Notes: generated by a model not told the origin, from the letters alone. Shown: positions 49,703-59,233, numbered from the stretch's first letter. The stretch: DNA of 64,000 bases from JACVRW01 sp963739095 (GCA_963739095.1 CAVTZF010000036.1:62001-126000); one strand, 5' to 3'. Numbers and translations: made by a program.

Positions 49703-50809
49703 GTGACCGTCTGCGTCACGGGGGCCACTGGCTACATCGGCGCGCACGTGGCGAAACTTGCGGCCGAGCGGCTCGGACCGCTGCGCGTGACCTATCGCGA
49801 CGAGGGCCGGCTCGAGCGGCTCGCCGGGACGGAGGCCGAGCCCGTGCGCGCCGACGTGCTCGACCGCGGAGCGCTGCGGCGCGCCTTCCGCGGCTGCACG
49901 ACGGTCATCCACTGCGCGGGGCTCGTCGCGGCTCGCCCGGCGGAGCTCGTGTGGAGCATGAACGCGCTGGCGCCGCGGCTCGTGGTCGAGGCCGCGGCCG
50001 CCGAGAAGGTCCGGCGCGTGGTCGTCACGTCGAGCGTCGCCGGCATAGGTCCGGCTCCGCCCGGGCGCGCGGGCAACGAGGAGGACGTATACCGCGGCGG
50101 TGGCCTCGGTCTCACCTACCCGGACGCCAAGCACGAGGGCGAGTCGGAGGCGCTGGCCGCGGGCGCCCGGCTCGGCGTCGAGGTGGTGGCCGTCAACCCG
50201 GCGTACGTGTTCGGGGCCGCGCTCGACAGGCGGGTGCCCGGCGAGAGCTCCACGCGCTTGATCGGCAACTACCTGCGCGGCCGCCTGCCGGCGATCGTCG
50301 ACGGCGAGACGAACATCGTCGACGTCCGCGACGTCGCGAAGGGGCACGTGCTCGCCGCCGAGCGCGGCCGGCCGGGCGAGCGCTACGTGCTGGGCGGCCA
50401 CGACATCGGCTGGGTCGAGCTGTTCGAGCGGGTGGCCGAGCTGTCCGGCGTGCGCCACCCGCTGGTCGTGCTGCCGCCCGAGACCGGCCGGGCGGCGCGC
50501 GCGCTCGAGGAGCTGGGGCTGCCGCTGCCGGTGCGCGCCGAGGGCTTCGCGCTCATGGGCGCGAACTGGCGCTACTCGTCGGCCAAGGCGCGCCGCGAGC
50601 TCGGCTACCGGGCGCGCCCGCTCGACAGGACCCTGCGTGACACGATCGACTGGTACCGCGAGCTGATCGACAGCGGGCGGCTCGGCGGCGGCCCGCCCTC
50701 GCCGCTCTCGCTCGCGGCGCTCGGCATCCGCACGGCGGGCCGGGCCGGGCTGCTGCGGCCACTGCGCGCGGCCGAGGGGCGCGTTGGGCGAAGGCTCGTC
50801 GCGCCGTGA
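49703..50809 (+). CDS. NAD-dependent epimerase/dehydratase (extended SDR)
   Basis: A 368-residue extended SDR similar to dihydroflavonol-4-reductase or 3-beta-HSD-like enzymes. NAD-binding: VCVTGATGYIGAHVAKLAAE (G-x2-G-x2-G). The catalytic pair is in GLTYPDAKHEGESEALAAGA (Tyr-x3-Lys) with the Ser in VVTSSVAGIG. VVAVNPAYVFGAALDRR and NIVDVRDVAKGHVLAAERGR are family motifs. GTG at 49703 follows GGCGGAAG; a further upstream frame is not used. The stop overlaps the tadA start by 4 bases (GTGA). Confidence 0.88.
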   Translation: MTVCVTGATGYIGAHVAKLAAERLGPLRVTYRDEGRLERLAGTEAEPVRADVLDRGALRRAFRGCTTVIHCAGLVAARPAELVWSMNALAPRLVVEAAAAEKVRRVVVTSSVAGIGPAPPGRAGNEEDVYRGGGLGLTYPDAKHEGESEALAAGARLGVEVVAVNPAYVFGAALDRRVPGESSTRLIGNYLRGRLPAIVDGETNIVDVRDVAKGHVLAAERGRPGERYVLGGHDIGWVELFERVAELSGVRHPLVVLPPETGRAARALEELGLPLPVRAEGFALMGANWRYSSAKARRELGYRARPLDRTLRDTIDWYRELIDSGRLGGGPPSPLSLAALGIRTAGRAGLLRPLRAAEGRVGRRLVAP

Positions 50810-51264
50810 GCTTCTTCCCGCGCGACGAGTACTTCATGAGGCTCGCCCTGCGCGAGGCCGAGCGCGCGCTCGAGCACGACGACGTTCCGATCGGCGCCGT
50901 GATCGTGCACGGTGGGGAGGTCATCGCGGCGGCGCGCAACGAGCGCGAGCTGCGTGGCGATCCGACCGCCCACGCCGAGATCCTCGCGCTGCGCGAGGCG
51001 TCGAACGCGCTCGCCGGCTGGCGGCTGCTCGACACGGTCCTGTACGTGACGCTCGAGCCGTGCGCGATGTGCGCGGGCGCGATCGTCCTGGCGCGCGTCC
51101 CGAGGGTCGTTTGGGCGGCCGACGACCCCAAGGCGGGGGCGGCGGGGAGCGTGCTGAACGTGCTCGCGGAGCCGCGCCTCAACCACCAGCCCGAGGCCGC
51201 CGGGGGCCTGCTCGCCGAGGACGCCGCGGACCTGCTGCGCGCATTCTTCGCCTCGCGGCGCTAA
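50806..51264 (+). CDS. tadA: tRNA adenosine(34) deaminase TadA
   Basis: A 152-residue Zn-dependent deaminase that converts adenosine-34 of tRNA-Arg(ACG) to inosine. The zinc site is DPTAHAEILALREASNALAG (H-A-E) and TLEPCAMCAGAIVLARVPRV (P-C-A-M-C), both intact. MRLALREAERALEHDDVPIG and AAGSVLNVLAEPRLNHQPEA (typical G-S-x3-L) match TadA rather than guanine or cytidine deaminases. It is coupled to the epimerase gene by a GTGA overlap. Confidence 0.92.
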   Translation: MSFFPRDEYFMRLALREAERALEHDDVPIGAVIVHGGEVIAAARNERELRGDPTAHAEILALREASNALAGWRLLDTVLYVTLEPCAMCAGAIVLARVPRVVWAADDPKAGAAGSVLNVLAEPRLNHQPEAAGGLLAEDAADLLRAFFASRR

Positions 51265-51296
51265 GGACCCGCAAATTGCGGCCGATATAGGTTCGG

Positions 51297-53018
51297 ATGG
51301 CGCGTGATCTGCAGCGCATCCTGCGCGAGATCGAAGATCGCTACCAGCCCCTACCCGAGGGCCTGCCATCCGTCGCCTACATCTACGAGCCGGGGCTGCA
51401 GGGAAGCTGCCTCTACATCAGCCCGTCGATTGAGCGGGTGCTCGGCTACACGCGCGAGCAATGGATGGCCGAGCACACGATGTGGGACCGGAGCGTGCAT
51501 CCCGACGACTTCGTCCGCGTGACGAGCGCGGAGGCCGAGTGCGCGCGCTCAGGGGAGACGCTCGTGCAGGAGTACCGCCTGCGAACGGCCGACGATCGCT
51601 GGGTCTGGATCCGCGACGAGATGACGGTCGTGCGGGGCCCCGGCGACCAGCTCGACCCGCTCTTCTACGGCGTCTTCCTTGACGTGAGCGACCGCAAGCG
51701 CATGGAGTCGGAGCTCGAGCGGCTCGCGCTCTACGACCCGCTGACGGGTCTCCCCAACCGCGCCCTCTTCACCGACCGTCTCAACCACTCGCTCGGGCGC
51801 CGGTCCAAGACGAGTGTCACCGCCGTCTACTTCGTGGACCTCGATCGCTTCAAGCGCATCAACGACAGCCTCGGGCATGCGGCCGGTGACGAGGTGCTGT
51901 GCGAGGTCGCGCGCCGGCTCCAGAGCGCGCTGCGCCCGGAGGACACCGTGGCGCGCTTCGGCGGCGACGAGTTCACCATCCTGTGCGAGTCGGTCGGCGG
52001 AGTGTTCGAGGCGGTCAGCGTCGCGGACCGCCTGCAGCGGCCGGTGTCCGAGCCGATCACGGCCGGCGGAGCCGAGCTGCGCCTGAGTGCCTCGATCGGC
52101 TTCGCGCTCGCCGAGGCCGGCGAGCAGGTCGACTGCCAGCGTCTCATCGAGGACGCCGACGCCGCGATGTACCGCGCCAAGGAGCGCGGCGGCGCGCGCG
52201 CCGAGCTCTTCGACGCGGCCATGCGCGAGCGCGCCGTCGAGGCGATGACCGTGGAGCAGGAGCTCCAGCGCGGCCTCGAGCGCGGCGAGCTGCGGCTCTT
52301 CTACCAGCCCCAGGTCAACCTCGCGACCGGGAAGCTGATCGGCGCGGAGGCGCTGCTGCGCTGGGAGCATCCAGAGCGCGGCCTGCTCGCACCGGACGCC
52401 TTCCTCCACATCGCCGAGGAGAGCGGACTGATCGTCGACATCGGCGCCTGGGTCGTGGGCGAGGGATGCCGGCGTCTGCGTGACTGGCAGCGCCGCGGCG
52501 TCTCGCCGGAACTGAGCCTGTCCGTGAACCTCGGCGCACGTGAGCTCACCCATCCCGACGTCGTCGCCACCGTGCTCGGCGCGGTGCGGAGCTCCGGCAT
52601 CGACCCGTCCTTGCTCTGCATCGAGGTGACCGAGAGCACGGCGATGGCCGACCGCGCGTCCGGTTTCCGCGCCCTGAGCGAGCTCAGCTCCGCCGGCGTG
52701 CGGGTGGCGATCGACGACTTCGGGACCGGTTACTCCTCGCTCGACCACCTGCGCAACATGCCCGCCGACGTGCTCAAGATCGACCGCTCCTTCGTGCAGG
52801 GCATCTCGCCGGACTCGTCGGACAGGGCGCTCGTCGCCGCGGCGCTGGCGCTCGGCCGCGCTCTGAGCATGGACGTCGTCGCCGAGGGGATCGAGACCGA
52901 GCAGCAGGCGACGTCGCTGCGCGAGCTCGAATGCCCGATCGGGCAGGGCTACCTGTTCGCCCGGCCGCTGCCGCCCGAGGAGCTCGACGGGCTGCTCGAG
53001 GCAGAACTGCCGCTCTGA
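51297..53018 (+). CDS. PAS-GGDEF-EAL protein (cyclic-di-GMP cyclase/phosphodiesterase)
   Basis: A 573-residue soluble sensor. The N-terminal PAS domain (~25-140) has YISPSIERVLGYTREQWMAE and EYRLRTADDRWVWIRDEMTV, the PAS/PAC pattern. The GGDEF domain (~145-300) has YDPLTGLPNRALFTDRLNHS, VDLDRFKRINDSLGHAAGDE and an intact RFGGDEFTILCE loop. The EAL domain (~310-565) begins ELQRGLERGELRLFYQPQVN, with the EAL signature in IGAEALLRWEHPERGLLAPD and catalytic segments VAIDDFGTGYSSLDHLRNMP and DVVAEGIETEQQATSLRELE. Both active sites look functional. No transmembrane helix is present, so it acts in the cytoplasm. Confidence 0.94.
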   Translation: MARDLQRILREIEDRYQPLPEGLPSVAYIYEPGLQGSCLYISPSIERVLGYTREQWMAEHTMWDRSVHPDDFVRVTSAEAECARSGETLVQEYRLRTADDRWVWIRDEMTVVRGPGDQLDPLFYGVFLDVSDRKRMESELERLALYDPLTGLPNRALFTDRLNHSLGRRSKTSVTAVYFVDLDRFKRINDSLGHAAGDEVLCEVARRLQSALRPEDTVARFGGDEFTILCESVGGVFEAVSVADRLQRPVSEPITAGGAELRLSASIGFALAEAGEQVDCQRLIEDADAAMYRAKERGGARAELFDAAMRERAVEAMTVEQELQRGLERGELRLFYQPQVNLATGKLIGAEALLRWEHPERGLLAPDAFLHIAEESGLIVDIGAWVVGEGCRRLRDWQRRGVSPELSLSVNLGARELTHPDVVATVLGAVRSSGIDPSLLCIEVTESTAMADRASGFRALSELSSAGVRVAIDDFGTGYSSLDHLRNMPADVLKIDRSFVQGISPDSSDRALVAAALALGRALSMDVVAEGIETEQQATSLRELECPIGQGYLFARPLPPEELDGLLEAELPL

Positions 53019-53045
53019 GCTTGAAATAGGGTCCGCGGCGGACCC

Positions 53046-53411
53046 GTGACCGCCTACGACGCAACCGATGGACGTTCTTCTGCTCAGCGTGGTGCCATCT
53101 CCCTGGTCGGGCTGATCCCCGGTCAGGGGCGCGACGCGCTTGCCGCGGAGCTGCTCGTGGTGAGCGTGCTGTTCGCGGGCACGATCCTCCGCCTGACGAG
53201 GCCGGCGGTCGCGGGCCACGACCGCAACCTCGCGCACATCGTGAGCCACTGGGCCCTGGTGCTGCTGGGCACCATCCCGTTCGTCGTGGGCGCGGTCAGC
53301 CTGTTGGCCGAGCTGGGTGGGGGGCTCTACTGGGTGGCCGCCGGGATCATCCTCGCTACGGCCGGGGCGGTCGCCAACGCCTGGGTCCTGCTGGTCGAGA
53401 TCCTTCGCTGA
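53046..53411 (+). CDS. Small three-helix membrane protein
   Basis: A 121-residue protein from GTG 53046. Three hydrophobic stretches are clear: LAAELLVVSVLFAGTILRLT, ALVLLGTIPFVVGAVSLLAE and YWVAAGIILATAGAVANAWV. The N terminus is polar. No family is recognised. It follows the PAS-GGDEF-EAL gene by 27 bases on the same strand and could be its membrane partner, which is only a guess from position. Confidence 0.6.
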   Translation: MTAYDATDGRSSAQRGAISLVGLIPGQGRDALAAELLVVSVLFAGTILRLTRPAVAGHDRNLAHIVSHWALVLLGTIPFVVGAVSLLAELGGGLYWVAAGIILATAGAVANAWVLLVEILR

Positions 53412-53446
53412 CCAGCCGCTGACGGCGGCAACCCGGGGCTACCCCT

Positions 53447-54220
53447 TCAGCGAACCCGTACGGGTATACCGGGCAGTCTTCCTGGCCCGACCGCGCGCAC
53501 GATCCACTCGATCGGCCCGTTCGACAGCCGGATGCAGCCGTGGCTTCGCGCGGCGCCGAGCGGGTCGAGCAGGCTCGAGCCGCCGCGCCCGTGGATGCCC
53601 ACGCGGCCGTCGCCGCCGCCGAACTCCTGCAGCACGTGGCTGTGCGCGGTCAGCGGGAGGATGTACGAGCCGAGGAAGTCGGCCGGGTTCCAGCGCCAGA
53701 CGCCGACGATTGAGAAGAGCCCCTCCGGCGAGGGGGTGGGCGGCGCGCCGATTACGACGCGGAAACGCCGCCGGAGGTCACCGTCCTCGAACACCGACAG
53801 CGTCCGGGCTCGCCGCGATACGACGATGCGCCACGCCGTCGGCCGCAGCCTCACGTGGTCGGCACGGATCCAGGACGCCGCCGCGTTGGGCCGGGAGGGG
53901 AGCCGGACCTTGAGCCAGCAACGCTCGTGACGGTCGCGCGCGGCGCGCAGGACGAGCAGCCAGGGCGCGTCGCGCGGCAGCACCGCGCCCCTGCTCGGCT
54001 TGTCCCGCCTGGGTACCTTCGCCCAGAGCCGGGTGCGGCCGATCAGGCCGGCACGCCACGATGTGGCGGCCGTCGGCCGCCCGACCTCGGCGGCGCTGGC
54101 GCGCCCCTCGATGCACCTCGGCGCGGCGAGCGCGGACGGCGCCGCCGAACACAGCGCGACGACGCATGCCAGGAAGGCGCCGAGCCGAAGAGCGGTCCGA
54201 TCCAGATGTGAGGCACGCAC
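53447..54220 (-). CDS. L,D-transpeptidase (YkuD family), exported
   Basis: A 257-residue cell-wall enzyme that links peptidoglycan stems through meso-diaminopimelate bonds and resists most beta-lactams. The N-terminal signal is LRLGAFLACVVALCSAAPSA. The YkuD domain (~130-257) has TLSVFEDGDLRRRFRVVIGA, TPSPEGLFSIVGVWRWNPAD and the catalytic motif VGIHGRGGSSLLD with ARSHGCIRLSNGPIEWIVRA (His, Gly, Cys, Arg). It starts at GTG 54220. A wall-related role fits its export. Confidence 0.92.
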   Translation of the reverse strand: MRASHLDRTALRLGAFLACVVALCSAAPSALAAPRCIEGRASAAEVGRPTAATSWRAGLIGRTRLWAKVPRRDKPSRGAVLPRDAPWLLVLRAARDRHERCWLKVRLPSRPNAAASWIRADHVRLRPTAWRIVVSRRARTLSVFEDGDLRRRFRVVIGAPPTPSPEGLFSIVGVWRWNPADFLGSYILPLTAHSHVLQEFGGGDGRVGIHGRGGSSLLDPLGAARSHGCIRLSNGPIEWIVRAVGPGRLPGIPVRVR

Positions 54221-54417
54221 CGTCGCGCATTGTCCCAGAGCATCTGCAGTTGCCGGAGTGGGTGACGTCCGAGCGCCACCGACGACTAGGACGGAAAACG
54301 GGCAGAGCGTCGGGGCCGCGGAGAAGCACTTCGCCAGCCCCGGGGTTTAGCTCGCAACTGGGCGACGCGGCAATGACGCTGCCCTTTGACTTTGTTCACC
54401 AACCCGAAGGAGAAGGA

Positions 54418-54804
54418 ATGAGGAAGCTCCTCAGCATTGCGGCCATCGCCGCTGTCGCGGTCATGGCGTTTGTTCCGGCCGCCTCGGCTGCCACGAAGAC
54501 CGCCGTGACGTTCGACGGCGCGTTCCTCACGAACGGCGCGTCGATGTGGTCGGGCCAGGTCGTTTCGCCGAAGGCCAAGTGCGCCAACAAGCGTCTCGTC
54601 CTGATCTTCAAGCAGCGCCCTGGCGCGGATCAGAAGATCGGCTCGGCGAAGGCCGAGCGGGTGACCGGCGTGACCGGCTACTACTGGGCCTTCGAGAAGG
54701 TCGGCTTCGCGGTGAAGTCGTCGGAGAGGTACTACGCGAAGGTCAAGGCGACCGACAAGTGCGCGGGGGCGCGCTCGCCGGTCCTCAATGCGGTGAGTTA
54801 CTAA
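54418..54804 (+). CDS. Small secreted protein of unknown family
   Basis: A 128-residue exported protein. MRKLLSIAAIAAVAVMAFVP, ending AASAATK, is a strong signal peptide; AAGGAGAAGGA precedes the ATG. The mature ~104 residues are beta-rich and Lys-rich (TAVTFDGAFLTNGASMWSGQ, AKCANKRLVLIFKQRPGADQ, GYYWAFEKVGFAVKSSERYY). The two Cys (in AKCANK and DKCAGA) could form one disulfide. The alternation suggests an immunoglobulin-like or lectin-like sandwich. A hairpin follows the stop. No function assigned. Confidence 0.7.
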   Translation: MRKLLSIAAIAAVAVMAFVPAASAATKTAVTFDGAFLTNGASMWSGQVVSPKAKCANKRLVLIFKQRPGADQKIGSAKAERVTGVTGYYWAFEKVGFAVKSSERYYAKVKATDKCAGARSPVLNAVSY

Positions 54805-54811
54805 GGAGCTT

Positions 54812-54839
54812 GGGCCGGGTGGAGAAATCTGCCCGGCCC
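54812..54839 (+). terminator. Hairpin after the small secreted protein gene
   Basis: GGGCCGGG (54812-54819) pairs perfectly with CCCGGCCC (54832-54839) around a 12-base loop, 7 bases after the stop. There is no U-tract, so it may pause transcription or work with Rho. Confidence 0.5.
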
Positions 54840-54912
54840 CCTGAGCGCCTCGCGGCAGCCGCCCGGACGAAGCGCCGGATTCCGCTCTAGAGCATCTACA
54901 GTTGTCCGTCCC

Positions 54913-55001
54913 GGAGGGGTGCCGGAGCGGTTGAACGGGGCGGTCTCGAAAACCGTTGTGGGCCTTACGGTCCACCGAGGGTTCGAATCCCTCCCCCTCC
55001 G
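54913..55001 (+). tRNA. tRNA-Ser (anticodon CGA)
   Basis: The acceptor stem GGAGGGG (54913-54919) pairs with CCCCTCC (54994-55000), with discriminator G at 55001. The anticodon stem GCGGT/ACCGT encloses CTCGAAA, giving anticodon CGA for UCG. A long variable arm (TTGTGGGCCTTACGGTCCAC) marks a class II tRNA. The T arm is GAGGG-TTCGAAT-CCCTC. CCA is not encoded. It decodes the serine codon UCG, common in this GC-rich DNA. Confidence 0.95.
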
Positions 55002-55124
55002 TAGAAGTGGCTTGTTTGCAGGGTGTTTTCTCGCCGGTTGAGCGTTGGCAGGTCGGGGAAGGGGGTCCGGCGCGATACGCCATCGCAATTGACTGCCCGT
55101 CGCGCAACTGGGAGAGTCCGGCCG

Positions 55125-58100
55125 ATGACGCGTCGCGGGGCCTGGTTGTGGCCGGTGGGTCGCCTGCTGATCGCGGCGCTTGTTGGCATGGCGGCGGTGC
55201 CAGCGGTGGCCGGCGCGCAGAATTGTCCGGAGCCCAGTCCGAGCTACATGGGCGCGTGCGGGCCGACGTTCGAGGTGCCGAGCTGGACCGATGCCGGCGG
55301 TTGGACGGATCCGTCGCAGTACTCGACGATCCAGCTGGCCGACGTCAACGGCGACGGCCGGGACGAGTTGCTGGGGCGCAGCGACGCGGGCCTGCAGATC
55401 TGGTGGTTCGACACGAGCGTCGGGCAGTGGCGCCCGCAGGTCGACGCCAACGCGGTGCCGCAGATCCTCACCGACTTCCGCTCGCCGCGACCGGGCGAGA
55501 CGCTGGCTACGGATCCGACCGAGCCGGAGTACTACTCGACGATCCAGGCGGCCGATGTCGACGGCCGGCCAGGCGCGGAGATCCTGGCTCGTTTCGCGGA
55601 TGGGATGCGGCTCTATCAGTACACGTCTCCCGCCGGGAGCACCGACATCGACGGCGGGACCTGGACGCGGATCGGCACCGGCGGCCCGTTCAGTGACGCC
55701 GACGGCTACGGCGATCCCTCGTTGTACGCGACCATCCAGGTTGGACAGTTCATCTACGGGAACCCACCCCTGCTCTTCGCGCGCATCCACAGCAAGGCGC
55801 CGGATGCGTCGTTGGCCTTCTACGCCTGGCAGAACGGCGCGTGGTCGCCGCGCGTGGTCGGCCCCGACGGGCTGGACATCTCGGGGCTCTCCGACCAGGA
55901 ATGTGGACAGCCTTCGTGCTACCTCGACCTGCAGACCGCCAACGTCGCGCCGCCGGAGGCGTATTACGGCCAGAGCCGCGCCGACGAGGTCCTGGCCCGC
56001 GGCTATGGGGCGCAGGTGTGGGATTTCAGCCTGCAGTCCGACGGGTGGTTCCGGCGCCAAGGTAGTGGTTCGCCCAACGGGGTAAACCCGATGCCGCCGG
56101 TGTTTGCCGATGTCCCGAGTCCCGATTGCCCGTTCTCGACGGCCGGCGCGTCCGGGGACGGCAGCGGCGACTGCCTCGGCAGCAGTCCGTCGTATTACGA
56201 GACGATGCAGGCCGCGGACGTCGACGGCCTATCGGGAGGACAGGACGAGCTGCTGGCGCGCGCGAGTGACGGACTGCGCGTCTACAAGTGGACACCCGAG
56301 GGGCAGCTCATCGGCCAGGGGAAGTTCGTGCCGGGCGCGACGTTGCCCGCGCTCGCCGGTGCGGCCTCCGACGTGCGGGCCGGTCTGTGGGGGTCGATCC
56401 GGACGGGTGACATCAGCAAGGATGGCCGGGACGAGGTGCTGGCCCTGGACGCCAGCGGGGGCGCTTTGCAGGCTTGGTCGTATGACCCGACCGCGCAGGC
56501 GTGGAGAGAGCTGCTCCCCTCGACGGCGCTGACGCTCACGGGCGATTGGCTGACGGACCCGGAGTACTACGCGACGATCCAGGTCGGTGACGTCGATGGG
56601 GACGGCCGTGACGACGTGATCGGCCGGGGCCCGTACGGGATCCGCACCTGGTTCTACGACCGGCGCGGGACCGGTGGCTGGGAGCGGTACCTGCCTGAGG
56701 GCTATCAGCCGTTCCCGACGGCCGGGCAGCAGGCGGCGTTCACCGAGCTGACACAACAGGCCAAGGCCAACTCCGCGATCCCGCAGACCGCGTCGTCGGT
56801 GCGGGACGTATGGACGGGCGAGAACCCGCCGAGCCAATCGGATCTGACCACGCTGCAGGGCAAGCTCGGCCAGGTCGGGAGTTGCACCGGCCCCTCGGTC
56901 GCCCAGCCGCCGAGCTACCAGACCTGCACCCCGCCGGCCACGAGCACGGGCTTCACGAGCGCGGACTGGACTGCGGTGATCAACGAGATGCTCGCCGAGA
57001 GCTACGCGGCCTATGCGGTGGTGGGCTTCTTCGTCGGCCCCTCGAACTCGCTGACGAGCATCCGCGAGAACCTGTTCATCGCCGAGGGCGCCGAGCTGCC
57101 CGCGATCGGCGATGCGCTCGAGCTCCAAGCGGCCGCCAACACTCCCACGAGCTTCGACGTCCAGAACCTCTTTGCGGGCATCGTCGGCATCGGCGCTTCG
57201 CTAGCGGATCTCGGAGACCCGGAGCCTGCCGCAGCCATGTGGCTGGGCTCGGAGCTCGCGTCGACCATCCCCGCGGCGTCACCGACGGCGATGTCGGACC
57301 CGCTTCAGACCACGTACTCCGGGCTGCAGGACAAATTCGCGACGATGGTCACCGAGATCGACGCGTCGATCCCGGTGCAGCACCAGCTCGTGCGCCAAGA
57401 CGCAGGGCTGCTCGAGCTGGTGGGCGAGCTGTACTCGCGCGGAACCTGGGCCCTGGACACGATCGGCATTGGCAGTGCCGCCAATCAAGCGTTCGCCTCC
57501 TGGGCCTACTCCGCGCTCGTGCCCACCGTCTACGACCGCTACCACATCACCAACTGCAGCAACGGCTTCGACTACGGAAACGGGCAGTGCACGGCGCCGA
57601 CAGGACTGGGCGTCGTCGGCGGCGGCCAGGACTTCACGATGATCGGCCCGCGCCATCAGCTCGATCAGTACGGAGCCGAGCAGGTGCCGTGCATGGCTGA
57701 GCAGGATTACTCGGGAACCGACGATGTCTGCACGTGGAACACTCCACCGGCCGATCTCATGAACCGGATCTGGGGGCCCGTGTCACCCGGATGCAGTTAC
57801 GTGCCGGGCCAGTCGGACACCGTGTGGACGTTCGGCTGCTCGGCCGGCGTGGACCCCGCCACGAGCATCGGTGACAACAGCTGGGGCTTCCCCAGCTACG
57901 CGGGAGACCCCGATCCCTACAACGCGCCGGGAGGGTTCTCATCGTCCGCCGCCGCTGCCCGCCCAGGTGCCGCCGCCCGCGTGCGCCGGCTCGCACCGAT
58001 CAGGCTCGGCCGGCCGCGGCACGGGCATCGGCGCGCCGTCCGCGGCCGCGCGCAGGTGCGCGGCGGAATCACCGTTCCGCGCGGGATGCGGCTCACCGGT

Positions 58101-58847
58101 GCAACCGTCCGGCTGGACCGGCTGCTGTTCGACCGGCGGGGACGCGGCGAGCTGGCGCGACCGTATGGCGGTCGCGCCTCGCGGCCGGTCAAGCTCAGAC
58201 TGAAGCGCCGCGCCCCTGGGCGCTTCACCGCGGCCACGGCCGGCCGTCGGAGCGTACGTGTCACGGTGCGCCGCGTCGGGCGCCGGGGGCGCGCACGCCT
58301 CACGCTGCGACTCGGCGCGAAGGCGTTCCGGGCGCCGCGGGCATGCCACGCCTTGCCGGCCGCGAACGCGCTGAAAACCCCGCGGCTGTATCTCGACACG
58401 CGGCTCGTCATCAGCCACGGGCGCATCCGTCATCGCGTTCGTCTGGAGCACCACGTGCGGTGTGTGCGTGACGCGCGCGGTAACGTCGACCGGCTCGTGC
58501 GCGTACGCAACCGGAGCTTCCCCGCGCGACGAGGGCTCGCAGTCTCGGTCGACGGGCCGCGCCGCGTCCAGCCGGGGGCCGTGGTCAGGTACGTCGCGCG
58601 CCTGCGCAACCGGCGTCGGAGCAAGGATCGGCTGATCTCGTCGCTGTGGGACGTCGCGCTCAACGACGGGACGCGCACGACGCGGATCCGCGAGCTGCGC
58701 CGCGGCCGCGCGCGCAGGGTGAGCGTCTTCCGACGGGTGCCGCGTGCCACCCGATCGCGCTTCTGCGTCCACGTTGGCGCAACGGCGGCTGGCGCCCGCG
58801 CGGCGGACGCCCGCGTGTGCGCTGTCGTTCGGGCTGCTCGCCCCTGA
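55125..58847 (+). CDS. Large secreted protein with seven FG-GAP/VCBS-like repeats and Arg-rich C-terminal region
   Basis: A 1240-residue exported protein starting at ATG 55125 (GGGAGAG upstream). The signal peptide covers about residues 1-33 (LIAALVGMAAVPAVAGAQ). Seven repeats of the form TIQ-x2-DVNGDGRDELLxR begin near residues 66, 137, 202, 266, 358, 424 and 483, including STIQLADVNGDGRDELLGRS and ATIQVGDVDGDGRDDVIGRG. Seven is the count expected for a beta-propeller with calcium-binding loops. Residues ~570-830 are helical and Ser/Thr-rich. The last ~300 residues are strongly Arg-rich and beta-like (GVTVRL-type sandwich). It lies next to tRNA-Ser. Adhesion or extracellular enzyme binding is possible; no catalytic site is seen. 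Confidence 0.75.
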   Translation: MTRRGAWLWPVGRLLIAALVGMAAVPAVAGAQNCPEPSPSYMGACGPTFEVPSWTDAGGWTDPSQYSTIQLADVNGDGRDELLGRSDAGLQIWWFDTSVGQWRPQVDANAVPQILTDFRSPRPGETLATDPTEPEYYSTIQAADVDGRPGAEILARFADGMRLYQYTSPAGSTDIDGGTWTRIGTGGPFSDADGYGDPSLYATIQVGQFIYGNPPLLFARIHSKAPDASLAFYAWQNGAWSPRVVGPDGLDISGLSDQECGQPSCYLDLQTANVAPPEAYYGQSRADEVLARGYGAQVWDFSLQSDGWFRRQGSGSPNGVNPMPPVFADVPSPDCPFSTAGASGDGSGDCLGSSPSYYETMQAADVDGLSGGQDELLARASDGLRVYKWTPEGQLIGQGKFVPGATLPALAGAASDVRAGLWGSIRTGDISKDGRDEVLALDASGGALQAWSYDPTAQAWRELLPSTALTLTGDWLTDPEYYATIQVGDVDGDGRDDVIGRGPYGIRTWFYDRRGTGGWERYLPEGYQPFPTAGQQAAFTELTQQAKANSAIPQTASSVRDVWTGENPPSQSDLTTLQGKLGQVGSCTGPSVAQPPSYQTCTPPATSTGFTSADWTAVINEMLAESYAAYAVVGFFVGPSNSLTSIRENLFIAEGAELPAIGDALELQAAANTPTSFDVQNLFAGIVGIGASLADLGDPEPAAAMWLGSELASTIPAASPTAMSDPLQTTYSGLQDKFATMVTEIDASIPVQHQLVRQDAGLLELVGELYSRGTWALDTIGIGSAANQAFASWAYSALVPTVYDRYHITNCSNGFDYGNGQCTAPTGLGVVGGGQDFTMIGPRHQLDQYGAEQVPCMAEQDYSGTDDVCTWNTPPADLMNRIWGPVSPGCSYVPGQSDTVWTFGCSAGVDPATSIGDNSWGFPSYAGDPDPYNAPGGFSSSAAAARPGAAARVRRLAPIRLGRPRHGHRRAVRGRAQVRGGITVPRGMRLTGATVRLDRLLFDRRGRGELARPYGGRASRPVKLRLKRRAPGRFTAATAGRRSVRVTVRRVGRRGRARLTLRLGAKAFRAPRACHALPAANALKTPRLYLDTRLVISHGRIRHRVRLEHHVRCVRDARGNVDRLVRVRNRSFPARRGLAVSVDGPRRVQPGAVVRYVARLRNRRRSKDRLISSLWDVALNDGTRTTRIRELRRGRARRVSVFRRVPRATRSRFCVHVGATAAGARAADARVCAVVRAARP

Positions 58848-58929
58848 CATACATAGCCCACAAAGGTGCGTTCCGTAAGCCGAACCCCCCACCGGCACGC
58901 CCATGCTGCCGAGCATAGGACGAGCTGGC

Positions 58930-59233
58930 CTACTCCCGCAGCCCTGCGGCTTCGAGGGCGTGGACTCTGTCGCGGAACATCCGCTGCCGGACAACCTTGC
59001 CCGCGCGGACGGTCCAAACGCGGAATATCTCCTCGGCGACCTCGACGCCGCTGACCCTGCCGCGTCCGCGTTGCCAACCGGCGGCGAGACCTCGTCGCCG
59101 GAGTCGCTGTTGGCGACGTCCGCGGCCCGTACCACTCGACGTCTCTGTGGAAGCGCTCGAACACGGCTCGGTAGTCGCCGATCACAAGGCACTCTCGAAC
59201 GCCAGCACGACCTCGACGTTCGCCGGCGACAGC
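58930..59233 (-). pseudogene. Decayed SnoaL-like (NTF2-fold) gene
   Basis: Pieces of one SnoaL-type protein are spread over frames on the minus strand: ANVEVVLAFESAL near 59220, then VIGDYRAVFERFHRDVEWYG near 59180-59120, then AEEIFRVWTVRAGKVVRQRM and FRDRVHALEAAGLRE to the TAG at 58930. This is the usual order for SnoaL-like proteins (A-F-E-A, F-H-x-D-V-E-W, W-x-V-x-x-G-K-V-x-R). The middle is shortened and no start codon with a ribosome site is seen. The remainder of 58848-59419 shows no other gene. Confidence 0.6.
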
